This document shows, in pieces, positions 13,270 to 24,469 of a stretch of 64,000 nucleotides of DNA. The DNA is from Rhyzopertha dominica. Its lineage: Eukaryota; Arthropoda; Insecta; Coleoptera; Bostrichidae. A program made the position numbers and the translations under genes. The notes under the pieces were generated by a model. The model ran no database searches. It was given only the letters and a program-made list of their open reading frames with translations, and was not told where the DNA came from. Numbering within the stretch: position 1 is the stretch's first letter; the number at the start of each line of letters is the position of its first letter. The stretch is from positions 23,679,786 to 23,743,785 of the forward strand of contig QCXZ01000041.1 in assembly GCA_025024175.1 (NCBI GenBank), given 5' to 3'.

Positions 13270-16200
13270 GCTCACGGAGCAAAGGAATAGTTTTGGTTAA
13301 ATGTGAGTCCAGAGATAAATATTTAATATTTGAAATTCCTTCTAAAAACAGATTACAACTTGTACTGTAATGTAGTACATTTAAAATACTTTACAACAGT
13401 TTCCAGCAGGCACTATGCTAGTCAATTAAATAGCGTTTATAACAGTCATTATTCTATTTCAGTCGACGCAATAAAATCAGCAGACTATAGCCCCTGGAGG
13501 TATGTCGAATCAATGTTTTGACAAGTTGGAGAAAGCTATGGGCTGCTGTGAGCTACAATCTGACAGTTCTAGGACACACACGCACAGCTTTTCAAACAAA
13601 AATTAGTCTTCCACTTTCTGGGTTCCAGTAACCTTTCAAAAGTCCTGATCATCCGACTTCCATATTTTTTTCTTTTTGAATAAGCCAACGGTACATGCAC
13701 CTGCAATGCAGCCGCAATCTAATTTACAATAACCCAGAAATACCCGAATGTACCGCAATAATCCCTGCGGGGGTCTGTCAGCGTGATTCACTTGTTTTTG
13801 TCACGAACCATCTTCAGTTGTGTGTTAATTTTAACAGAGGTAATTGTCTTGGAGTCCTTGGTCGACCATTAACCTCTAACTAATACGTGTAAGGCAACAC
13901 GGTGCGGAGGGAATAACGCAGGACCACCTCGGGGTAAACAGCTAATACTAAATAGTCAAGATCACTANGACTGCCCATTTTAAATCTAAAGTGTCTTCCN
14001 GAGACGTATNTTTGTTGACTACCGCGTATATTTTAATAGCTGGAATCAGTTATTCCCAGAAACAATAGATTGTTTTACGACTGGAAGCGAACTATTACTT
14101 AAACGATCAATCGGTTTCTCATTAACATGATCAACAATGAGAAAACCAATTATGGCAACTAACACGAAAAACAGGCAAATACTTAAATGTTTTTATACCG
14201 CATTCGACATGGTTCTAGCTTTGTCTATATTAATATAATATAAGTAATATTCAGACAACGGTAAAAGAAAAAGAAACTTGGGTGCTACTATGGAAGATCT
14301 TTTACCTGACTGTCACATCATAGGACTTTACATTACGGTGGTATTAATGCCCTTTCACACTATTAAACATTATGAGAGACCTGCCACAAATTTAAATTTG
14401 ACTCTCTCCAATCTTCTAAATAAATAAACCAGGTCCGTGTGTCTAATTCGCCCGGATCAACCTTGCATCTTTTAGAAACTATCACAATTTGGGTAACGTC
14501 GCTGGCATTATCAGAAAGCGGGACATCCTCTTAACCATAAATAATCGCTACATCGTAGTTCTGCCAAATTACTCGAGTGTTATTAATCCTATTAAGCGAC
14601 ACTCTAGGAGGTAATTTGTGGATTTTGAAGTAACGGTTTGCGGATAAAGCTGCGTGGCAGATTGCAAACAATATGTCCTTGCGATAGGATGCGTGTAAAT
14701 CGGTTACCGCGAGGACAAAACGGATGTACTTCAAAACGGTCATGCGATGCTGACTTGTCAACTGGAATTTGACTTTTCTGTGTTACAGAAACCTAGTAAA
14801 ACAAATACAATGGAAACACCATTTGTTCCAGAATTTTACTAAACCAATATTAATCAGGTATTCTGTGGTGCAAACTATTAAAAGGTAAATGATCTCATAC
14901 GGGGAGAAAAATCAATCGAATTCGATTGACATACTTTTGGATACTACCTCACTCACTCCTACATACTTCCGGCAACCACAACTTCAAATTTTTAAATACC
15001 AACCCTCCACTTATGTCACGTTATTGGAATAGTAATAAAAATGCAGTCCAACCATGTCCAACAAGTTGGAATAGAATATTTTGCTTTCGAATGATAATAC
15101 CTCTTTTGTATAAAAATGTTTAGACAACTTTTGTAGATAGTGATATGGTCGTAGTAAAACCTGACAAATTGATAAAATATGGTTGATTAATACCTTTTTT
15201 TGAATCGTTTAGCATACTCTCCTTTAATTGATTAATTGCAGTCCTGAGCTTAAACTTATGGAATCGGTGGTTCTTTAGAGATTATCAATTACCAAAGCCC
15301 AGAAGCACAGAACTGCTAAACGCATCAAAATGATTTGGATACCTTACTATAAAGATGGAATTATAAATATGGAACTAATCACTACGTATTCAGAAAAATT
15401 ATACAGGCAATAGCCTTAAAAGTTAATGTGTGTTTAGATGTTATAAATAGACCATTATTCATTTATGTCAATTTGCATGATACGCGTTGTCGTAGTTTTG
15501 GATGAGGTCGTACAATCCCTTATGGTTCATGAGTTGCAAAACCTAATTGACGAGAATGATGACAAGGTATTGAACAACATCTATTTGCAGTCACACTTGG
15601 GTAGTTGACAATTACCTTAATTTGTAGACTGACTGGACAGATCCTGATGTCGGACGTCCACTCCAGATATATCCAAACGATTTCTTTTTGGGAGTGATCT
15701 GAAGTTAGTAATTTACAAAAACAACCTGCCACCGATGAAGAGTTTGCTCTGCCCTTTATTCAGAAATGACAGAATATTCGGTAGAAAATTTTGGGAAAAT
15801 GCGCCAAGAATTCGAAAACAAATAGTATCATTATTTAGAACAGAACATATTCAGGAGCTGTCATGTATGAAATTTCACTGAAATAAACTTTGTCGCGATT
15901 GTATGCACTCAAGTAGAGTACTTCGTTCTTTGCAGTTATGATTCAAGATAAATTTCGTCAGAGAACCAATTTACAGCGTCAATTAAAGTAAACAATGTGT
16001 CAGTCACAATTTATTAGGTACAATTTAAAACAGTTAACATTGATCTTTAAATAATAAGCTACAGAATTAATTTAAAGAATATGTATGATTGAAGTTAAAA
16101 ATCCAAAATACTTTAAACGTAGTAGGCATCCTAAAAAAATTGCACTTGAAATATATCACATGTAAAGGTATTTCTGTTTGAAAGCAGCAGAGTTATTAGA

Positions 16201-17850
16201 GGCTAAAACGACCTTCCAGTTAATCACTATACCCGCAATGTCAACAAATATTGTAGAAATGAAGAGCAATACTGTCCTCAATTCCATAATCTAAAAGAAT
16301 CGAAACGGATAACTATTGCAAATATCGGCTCTGAAAAACGTATGGTGATACAAGAGTGATAAAAAGTGAGAATATTCCCAATTATTATTATTTATTAAAA
16401 CTTTGATCCAAACAAGTAAATTTGTTTACAAATAAAACACTCCGATGTAAACAGTAAATGAAATAAATCAGTGAAGATTTTATCACTGGTACCATCAACT
16501 CTATTATTTGCTAAACAATCAACAACTTCCTTCTTGGCCAACTAATCGTGTGCCTGATCTTATCTGTTTACACCCGCAATTGACCAATACTGTAAACTAC
16601 TATGTTGCTAAATGAAGCTGCTGTCGTTTTAAATGTCGTAAACCACATTCAGGTTAATAATATATGCGCCCTCGATACACGTGATTCTGAAAAAATGCAG
16701 TGCAGTAAATAACCGGAAATTTTTCGGAATCCGCATATCAAATGTCGTTCTTGTCGGAAAGTTGCTATCCCACTTTTACAGCCGAAGCGATGAAACTAAT
16801 TAGGAACTACAGTGAACAATTCCACCAACAATGACAGTTACGCGTTGTATACTTAGAACAATACTGCTTTTATCGGACGACCTCATACTTCGTTAGTGTG
16901 TCGGCTAAATAGCAGAAACCCATTGTCGAAAATACTGAACCAGTGGTTTTCACACAATGAACTGATGTGCGAATAGTAATAATAAAGCTGATAAGTGAAT
17001 AGAATATTTATTCGAACTCTTACAGAGGTACTAAAATACTCGCTGGTGACATAAAATTCCTGAGACAGTTATCCAGCAAATATTCAGAACTACTGCTAGA
17101 CTCTTTGCGTTAAATTAAATCAATTCGTGTCTTTAAATTTGTTTGTAACTATATTTTGTTTTAATTTAGGTGCACAAAAGAGTGTCCGTAATCCCAACTC
17201 ATATTAAAGATGGTTTGGTGCTTGGGTACGCTCCGCTTGATTGCACTATACGCGATTCCCTTAATGCAGTGGTAGGATGTTGATGTTGAACGCGATAATT
17301 AGCAGGCTGCCGACTTGGGTTGCAAAGTTACAATACATATCTGGGCTATTTATATAATTCAATGAACGAGTATCAAAAGCGAGCAAAAGTGAAAACATCA
17401 TAAACCAGCTTTGCTCATACAGAATACACTAGACGATATTATATGGATTCATTATAAGATTCAGAAACGTAAGTGGGCATTCAGTGGAAGCAAAGTGATT
17501 CACTAACATTTTCTTCGGATTCAAGCTAACCAAGAACCCTAAGAAAAAATCAAAGCAAAAATATCAGTGTGTCATGAGCAGGAACGCAATTGCGAATACA
17601 GGATTGGCATAATCGAACATCCACCCTATTTCCAATATAACTCTTCGCTCTTTTATCTCATGCGTAGCCTACAAAAGTATATAAGATTTATCTGACTACA
17701 GGAAAAGTCAATACAAGCTAACGAAGTAACAGTGAAAGGCTGATTTGCAGCTGCAGAAAAACATTTTTTGAAGGAGTCAGAATAGAAGCAAGCATTAATT
17801 TTTAGGGTAACATAAGCCGAATATTACAATATGCTTCTTATGCTTCACCA
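13270..17850. other. No gene recognised
   Basis: AT-rich DNA with short open frames only. Three Ns cluster at 13968-14010, suggesting weak assembly support. A frame at 13695-13883 contains GVCQRDSL, slightly like the LINE RT motif GVRQGDSL, but without supporting flanks. Confidence 0.4.
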
Positions 17851-17854
17851 CTTC

Positions 17855-18175
17855 AGGCATTAGGCGTTTTGTCTGATACGGTACCCATCTTTTTCTCGGT
17901 CTGGCTGCACTTCTTCCAGAGCATTATTTCGTCCATACATGGTCTTTCCACTTGATTTCAGATTGTTCTATTATTTCGTTAACGTGGAAGATATTTAGCT
18001 CTTTTAGCTCTGTTTCTTATTCTGTCTAGTCTTATGCAACCTTTCACTCTTCTAAGAAACTTCATCTCTTGTGTTTGTATTCTACTTTCTTTCCATTTTT
18101 ATCATTGTCCATGTTTCACTTCCGCATAGTAGGGTTGGCACAGCCATTGTTTTATAAAATTTTATTTGCGTTACT
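17855..18175 (-). pseudogene. RTE-like LINE reverse transcriptase C-terminus
   Basis: On the minus strand one frame reads VPTLLCGSETWTMIK, a second reads MKFLRRVKGCIRLDRIRN, and a third reads IFHVNEIIEQSEIKWKDHVW. These are successive blocks after the RT palm in RTE-type LINEs (LYGSETWT, RFLRR...RLDRIRN, and the IKWxxHV block). The frames are broken by indels and a stop. Only the C-terminal end is present, about 320 bp; the palm and endonuclease are absent. Confidence 0.75.
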
Positions 18176-18227
18176 TTTCTTGTTTTGTTTTTAATGTTCT
18201 ACTGATAGTTCAATATTGATATTAATC

Positions 18228-18760
18228 TCCTATATATAAATAAAAGCGAAGCCGTATTAATCTGTCTGTTATACGCTCACTCTTCTCTGCAACCCCTAAG
18301 TCCACAGACTCGTGGTTGTAGGGGTGGATAGGCTACATTGATAATGAAGCAGTAGGATGGGGTGGGTGTGAGCACTGGGGAATTATGAGGGTGCGGATTT
18401 GTACTAGAGAACCCCCAAGTGTAGCACACTGCCGAAACTGTCTCGCGATGGAAAAATCGACGTTTCGAGAGGATTATAGAACATTCCGTAAAATTAATCG
18501 GAAAGGGAAAGTGGAATGTTTAACGTTTGGAGAATCATAGAATATTCTAGAAGATTCAACAGAAGATGAAAGAACTCCGAAGTGTGGCATACTGCCGTAA
18601 CTGCCTCGCAGTGGAGATGTCGAAAATCGACGTTTCGGGAAGTCATAAAACATTCTGGAAATTTCATCAGTAGAGGGGAAAACAACAAAGTGTGGCACAC
18701 TACCGAGACCTTCTCGCGATGCAGACATAGAAAATCCCCATTTTGAGGTCATATCAAGGT
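18228..18760 (+). mobile_element. Non-autonomous Helitron-like repeat, 3' end missing
   Basis: It begins tcctatatataaataaaagc, typical of insect Helitron 5' ends (TC start, then an A/T-rich leader). It is followed by diverged tandem units near 18412, 18578 and 18689, each containing gtgtggcacactgccg, tctcgc, aaaatcgacgtttcg and tagaacattct. The same unit recurs at 31.5-32.3 kb, where a CTAG-type 3' end is visible. No such end is seen here, so this copy is truncated. Confidence 0.6.
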
Positions 18761-18799
18761 TACAACAATTTCGACGTCTTTATGCAATTGTAGACGATG

Positions 18800-20740
18800 A
18801 ATAAATGTTCTGCAGCCTTTTAAATATTCTAACTGACCTGATTATTTGTTAAGCGATTCTGTTATGGAAAAGTCTACATTATTTACAGAAATTTAAAGAA
18901 ATAATAATTCCATGAATCCATTCACGCAATGAGAATAACAAGTGTTTTTGAATATATATAGGACAATCAGGTCACACCACGGATATTCATGAAAGGCTAT
19001 CCCTAATATTGATATTGATGCTCATTTGTCACTCTACAGCTGTTTTGAACAAGCAAAGCAATACATGCTAATTACACTGTATTACTTTCTGTGCAGTGAA
19101 TGGGTGACAGATACTTGCTGTGAAGTGACAATACTGGAACGTGCAATACGCTGAATATGTCATATTATTGAACTACGCGACACTACCTTAAAATCTGAAT
19201 GCGAATTATACTTCTGAACTGCCTTTTAGTCAATCGAACAAAACAAAATCTATTGATTAAACCGTTATTACGGTCATAGTAATTATTCGTTGTTCATTGT
19301 TTTTCCTAATAAAGCCAGCTTTAACACATGGTGTGCGAGTCCAAAGTCTCCCTTTCCTATGATGTTAACTTTTTAATGTGTTATTTAAAAGAACCTTGAA
19401 AATTGAATACCTTTTACAGATGGCACACTTTTATCCAAATCCTAGGTAGCGCTACAGTCGTCACGCCTACTCAAAAATTTCAAATAGCACTAAAGACATG
19501 TGACAACATGAAGTTTTACCTCCCCCATAAGGACACAAATACAATCATCAAAGATAGACCGATGTTAAACATTTTTGTGGGTTAAGGAAGAAGACTCATA
19601 ATTGACCATAAGCTGAGAACATCTACAACCAACGAAGAGGTATATAGCAAACCTATTCAGAACTTAAAAATGACATGGAACTGTAGATAACTGTAAAGTT
19701 AGAAAGTGCTTAAACTTGAAGAAGCTGTATTTACTAAATTACGTGATCCACTCAATACTTCAGATTTAGCATCAAGATTTGATTCACAGTGATTAAGGTG
19801 CACACAAGCACTCAAAGGACTTGGATAAACACCGAATGTTAGTTAAATTTAATTTCCTTTTATACATGTATGTAAATTTATGTCTAGGCTGCTAATTAGC
19901 GTAACTGCAAAAATATTCTTGCAATAAGTTGTTATGCAGTTCCAGGAAGAAAGTCATAATTCCAGAAAACTTAGACACCGATTAGAAGAGATCGTTATCA
20001 ACTCTCTGCATTTTATGCGGCGTATTTCTCAGCGATTTCATTGTTTCTGTTTTCTCACGGATACACGTAATTAACGACATAATCCCGACAAAACTGATCG
20101 TACAGCAGCAATCCAACTCCGATACGTCAAGAGTTCAGAGTGAAAGAAACACCGGCGAAACGGCAATAGTTACAGGGATTGCCAACAGTTCGTTTCCAAG
20201 GACGTTGAACAAAAGCATACCTGTGCAAGAACGAGTCGGGTTTCGCTATCTACAACATGCAAGCAGCTATCTATAACAGTAAACGAGTAAACACGCCGAG
20301 TATGTTTGTTAGGTACGCAATTTACTTGGTGGAAAAGATACTGCATATTTCATGAAGACATCTTCATATTTTCTGCTTCTCAAAACTATAAAAATCACGT
20401 CATCGCCATGCAAAACCTAAATATCAAAATTTTACTTTTTAAATGTTCTAAAGAATAAAAATACCATTCAATCGTATTACATACCTTATTAATTAATCAC
20501 ATGGTGAGTTCCATTAAAAATATTTCACTTAGTTTTATACATTAACCTTCAAATAATATTTACATATGCACTTTGCCAAGGCAAAACATGTCTGAAAAGT
20601 TACTTCTACAAGAATAGTCTTCAACTAAACCAAAGATAAGGCAATATTAGCTGAACGGAATATACAATTCGATTCAACGAAAACAGCTTTTAGACGTTAA
20701 GAAACCACAATTGGAGAATTAAAGAATAAGCAGCATGAGA
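18800..20740. other. No gene recognised
   Basis: AT-rich sequence. No protein motif, tRNA or well-formed inverted repeat was noticed. Confidence 0.4.
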
Positions 20741-20759
20741 GACAAATATAAGAAAAGTT

Positions 20760-20944
20760 AACATATTAGAATTAAAAAAATATTTTCATGGGTTCTCAAG
20801 ACATGGATAGCGTTACACCATTCACTAAAAAAATGTTTTTCAGGTACGTTTGATTCAAAAGTAGATGGCCGCAAATTAATTAAAGAGGTATTAGATTCTG
20901 ATGAAGAAGGAATTGTAATTATGGTCATTAATAATTTTGATTAG
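20760..20944 (+). pseudogene. pogo/Tigger-like transposase C-terminal relic (candidate)
   Basis: An open frame reads IKKIFSWVLKTWIALHHSLK, then KCFSGTFDSKVDG, then an acidic VLDSDEEG and a stop. Many pogo/Tigger-type transposases end with the pattern W...W..I......SFKKCGI....DG.ED, which this resembles, with a small deletion. Another reading is a terminal exon: tttttcag at 20836-20843 is a fair splice acceptor. I prefer the transposon reading because no other exon is near. Confidence 0.4.
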
Positions 20945-20949
20945 AAAAA

Positions 20950-22430
20950 ATGTAAATAATTTTTAATGTGAATTCTTCAAAATATTTTCAATAAGGCGTT
21001 TTTTTACATTATCTAATACTTTTTGGTGTAGAGTTAAAAGATTACGATAAAATACAAAATGGCACCACAGCCGCTATCAACCCAAAAAGTTTTTGGCCCA
21101 ATCATAGGTTAACAAATCTAACCTGACCAACAACTATTTGGCAGACTTCGCACCTAAAGCCTTTCGGACGGTCATTGCAAAAGCTTTATTCATTCACTTA
21201 ATTATAATTGGTGATACTCGTATTTTAAAATAGACAAACATTGTGGCATAACCTTAAATTATAATAATGGTACTTTTACACCTATTATCCTAGTTTTATA
21301 GTCATAACCTACCGTAATGCGAGTCATTCTGAAACACTATCTATACCTATCGAGAGTGTAGATGTTTAGGATAGTTTTGAATTAATGTTCCAGTATATAA
21401 TCAATGCTATTAAGAAATATTTACCTGTTGACGTTATAATATTGTGACTAGTGGACATCCCATTGTCAAACGTTTTTCCTACTTTAATTCAGGCTGGATG
21501 TCAATTGGCAAATTCGTAAAAATTTACTTAAAATGTCAAATCAGAATGAAACAAAATTAAGAATACATAAATTATAAAATACTAATTTTACTTGATACTT
21601 TATTATTGCAGCCACTGATAACTTTTATACCTTCAATAACAAAAAGCCGTGCTACACTTTTGACATGCATAATATAGGTACACTCCTTATTAAGCGAAAT
21701 TACATAGTATAAGGAAGTGTGACTCAAATTAATTAATGCCCAATTACATTTATTCCCACATAACACTCAAGATATTTAACCAGATTTGTTCCGTCGGTGT
21801 TGTTTTCCGTTTCTACCAATAACTAATCAATAATTTATAAGTACAAGATAGTGTTCGAGCGGGCTTTCTAAATGACAGGTGAAATGCCGCAAATGAATAT
21901 GAAAGCCGATTCGCATTCTACGTATTTAACCGGAACTTTCAAAATTCAGAACGTACGAGCCCGTTTGATTTTTAGGTCAGTCTAAATGTAAATATTTAGC
22001 CCAATAAATATATGTACAGCTCGAAATACATAGATAATTGCATCATTAAAATTAGCCCCAGATACGCGCTCCGAGGTGTTGAAAATACGTGAATAAGATT
22101 TCTTTATTTTTAAAAGCGTAGGTTGGTGCATACAAGTCTAAAAATACTGACCTGACAAACCGCCCGTTTTTTCGTTTTGTTTTTCTGTATGAGACGCCGT
22201 CAGACAAGCCTCAGGGATATTTAAAACGCGATGCTTTGATCCCCGGCGGAGATCACATCTGTTGCATGATGGAAATGTGTTCCGAACGACCTACACCATG
22301 TCTACATGATGAACAGTGTAGGAAGTACCGATTTTTCGGCAATTATTAAAAAATAATATAGTAATTTAATGGGATTGAGCATAATTAATTTAAAAAAATG
22401 CGAGCTAAGTGTGGTTTGAATTTAAGGTCT
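20950..22430. other. No gene recognised
   Basis: AT-rich sequence without recognised coding, RNA or repeat features. Confidence 0.4.
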
Positions 22431-22440
22431 AAACCATAAA

Positions 22441-22690
22441 TGAAAAATCCCTTTACACAATCATTTGATAATTTATTTGTTTCGACAGCCAAGCTACCAT
22501 CCTCAGTAGGAGTAAAGTAAACGACTTTTTGATACATTTGGCTGTATTAACCGCAGGATAAGAAGCTGGCAAGAAGAATATCCTCCGGTTAAATATTTCA
22601 AGTCGATTACTTTAGTTTTAGTGAAGATGACAGCTTAGCTGCCGAAATACGTATTTAGATTTTCTAAATTATTGTGGTAGGCGGCTTTTC
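22441..22690. repeat. Head-to-head pair of hammerhead-like hairpins (Penelope-like?)
   Basis: Minus strand, 22506 down to 22479: CTGAGGA, then GGTAGC/GCTGTC stem with loop, then GAAAC. Plus strand, 22621-22648: GTGAAGA, then ACAGC/GCTGC stem, then GAAAT. The flanks are similar in inverse (tttactttactcctact against tactttagtttta). The two hairpins face outward around an 85-bp spacer. CTGANGA-stem-GAAA is the core of hammerhead ribozymes as found in Penelope-like elements; here one nucleotide too many lies before stem II and one core is degenerate. Confidence 0.45.
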
Positions 22691-22819
22691 ACATATTGTT
22701 AGATCATAGTTATGATAAAAATATACTGGTATTAGAAAATCATGAAATGTAGCTGGCATGTTTACTATTCAGTTACTTTTTACTTTATTAATAACTAAAG
22801 AACTAAACCGTTTTAAAAA

Positions 22820-22936
22820 TAAAATGCATGTCTATGCCGCGTTGTCTACACCTCAACTAACTGCAGATAGATCTATTTCGCTGTCATTACAGGTCATCAG
22901 TGCAGTTTAGGTCTAGTGTAGACAGCACGGCATAGA
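22820..22936. repeat. Short MITE-like element with TCTATGCCG ends, copy 1
   Basis: tctatgccgcgttgtctacac at the left is matched in inverse by gtgtagacagcacggcataga at the right (22831-22936). The interior has ctgcagatagatctatttcg. A second copy in the same orientation lies 240 bp downstream, including the ten bases upstream (aaaatgcatg). Confidence 0.65.
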
Positions 22937-23172
22937 ACTGGTTTTGCTTATATACCAAAGCAATGGTATGGTGTAAGTAAGAATTTAGGATGACAATGCC
23001 ATCTGTCAGCATTACACTGACATGATGACAAAGCCACCTAGCTGCCTTAACGGGTACTACTTCCTAAAGGAAGTGACCTGTAGCCTGACAAATTGGCATG
23101 CAACTGCATACTTCAATTTGACAGCAGCCCCCCACGACACTTTTTGCTAGCGGGCAAGAACCGACATACATT

Positions 23173-23280
23173 AAAATGCATGTCTATGCTGTGCTGTCTA
23201 CACCTCAACCAACTGCAGATAGATCTATTTCGCTGTCATTACAGCTCATCAGTGCAGTTTAGGTCTAGTGTAGACAGCAC
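23173..23280. repeat. Short MITE-like element, copy 2 (right end truncated)
   Basis: More than 90 percent identical by eye to copy 1 over about 105 bp, from aaaatgcatgtctatg to gtgtagacagcac. The last eight bases of the right inverted end (ggcataga) are missing. Shared flanking bases mean it could be a local duplication rather than an independent insertion. Confidence 0.65.
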
Positions 23281-23289
23281 GAATTTAAA

Positions 23290-24360
23290 TATTCTTTCTA
23301 AACAGGTTTGAGTCTACAAAATTTCGTTAAAATGTAAAATCAGCATTAAAAATATACCATAACATATCCATTTATTCAGGATGTTTCACATTCTGTGTAA
23401 CACGCGGTATAGTCTGTTTGCTGCTGAACATTGGCGGAATTGTAATAACAGGGATGCTTTTATTTCAAGATACATACAACGTTGAAAACTAAACAAAAAG
23501 GATTATCGATTTTAGTATGTTTAAAGTGACCAATGCTTCATGACAGATAAGCTATGTAGGATAAAGTGGTAATAATTCTAATAACTATCTCTATAGAGAA
23601 AATTAAGAGTGACATGGTATTGTTCCCAGATCAAATGACCGTCAAATAAATTGCATATTAACCTAGAATAGTGCCAACGTTAAATATTTGTTTTTGCTTT
23701 GAAAGCGATAACCAGTTATTGTAAAATAGTCCCGTATGGTGAAATTTTCAATAAGGAATAAATTTAGATATCTTACTACAATCTTCGTATAACACACATC
23801 AGATGATAAAAAAAACAAGAATGAGTAACAAACATTACCTCGTTATCAACAAATCACACTAACTTTTGAAAAGTAGTAGTACATCGAGCTTAGAGCTTGC
23901 TTAGTATAAGACCAACAAACGCAGCATACGAGTAGATGTCTAAACATCAAGCACACAAGTTCAACAAGCAGTTAAAAAATGGACAACGATTATAAAAAAC
24001 TGAAAACAACCTCAAAAATCTCTTTAGGGAGAAATTGGAAATCTAATCTAGTGGGTTTTTCGCAATACATGCCCAATGTCCTAACCCGTTCTATGCTATA
24101 TTTTATAAATCATCAGAGTTGTGTAGATTGGCACGTGTAACAAATCAGAGGAGTAAAAAATTTTTCATTTGATTGTTAACATCCGAATGCATTTAAGGTC
24201 TATGATTTTCATATATCAGAATTGCACAAATTTTCGAATTCATTCAAAATTTGGAGAATATTCAACAGTCTTTTTTAATTCTGGTATACTATCGTTGTAC
24301 GTCTTGCTTATCAGGCGCATGTACATTGCAATAAAATTTCTGCATAATATTTTATACTGT
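23290..24360. other. No gene recognised
   Basis: AT-rich, short frames only, no recognised motif. Confidence 0.4.
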
Positions 24361-24364
24361 CTAA

Positions 24365-24466
24365 CCGGTTGCAAAGCTTGGATCAAATTTGATCCGAGCT
24401 TAATCCGCGATCGTTGATATAACAACACCAATCAGAAAACCGGATTCATGATGTTTGTGCAACCGG
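24365..24466. mobile_element. 102-bp MITE with CCGGTTGCA termini
   Basis: Left end CCGGTTGCA and right end TGCAACCGG are perfect inverted repeats, flanked by TAA and ccctta, so TTA/TAA may be the target duplication. The interior holds a 28-bp near-perfect palindrome (24374-24401) centred on ggatcaaatttgatcc. GGCCGGTTGCAC-type ends are common among insect MITEs. Confidence 0.6.
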
Positions 24467-24469
24467 CCC

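Noticed and set aside
13695..13883. Possible LINE RT motif GVCQRDSL
   Set aside because: Isolated short resemblance with no further RT block around it.
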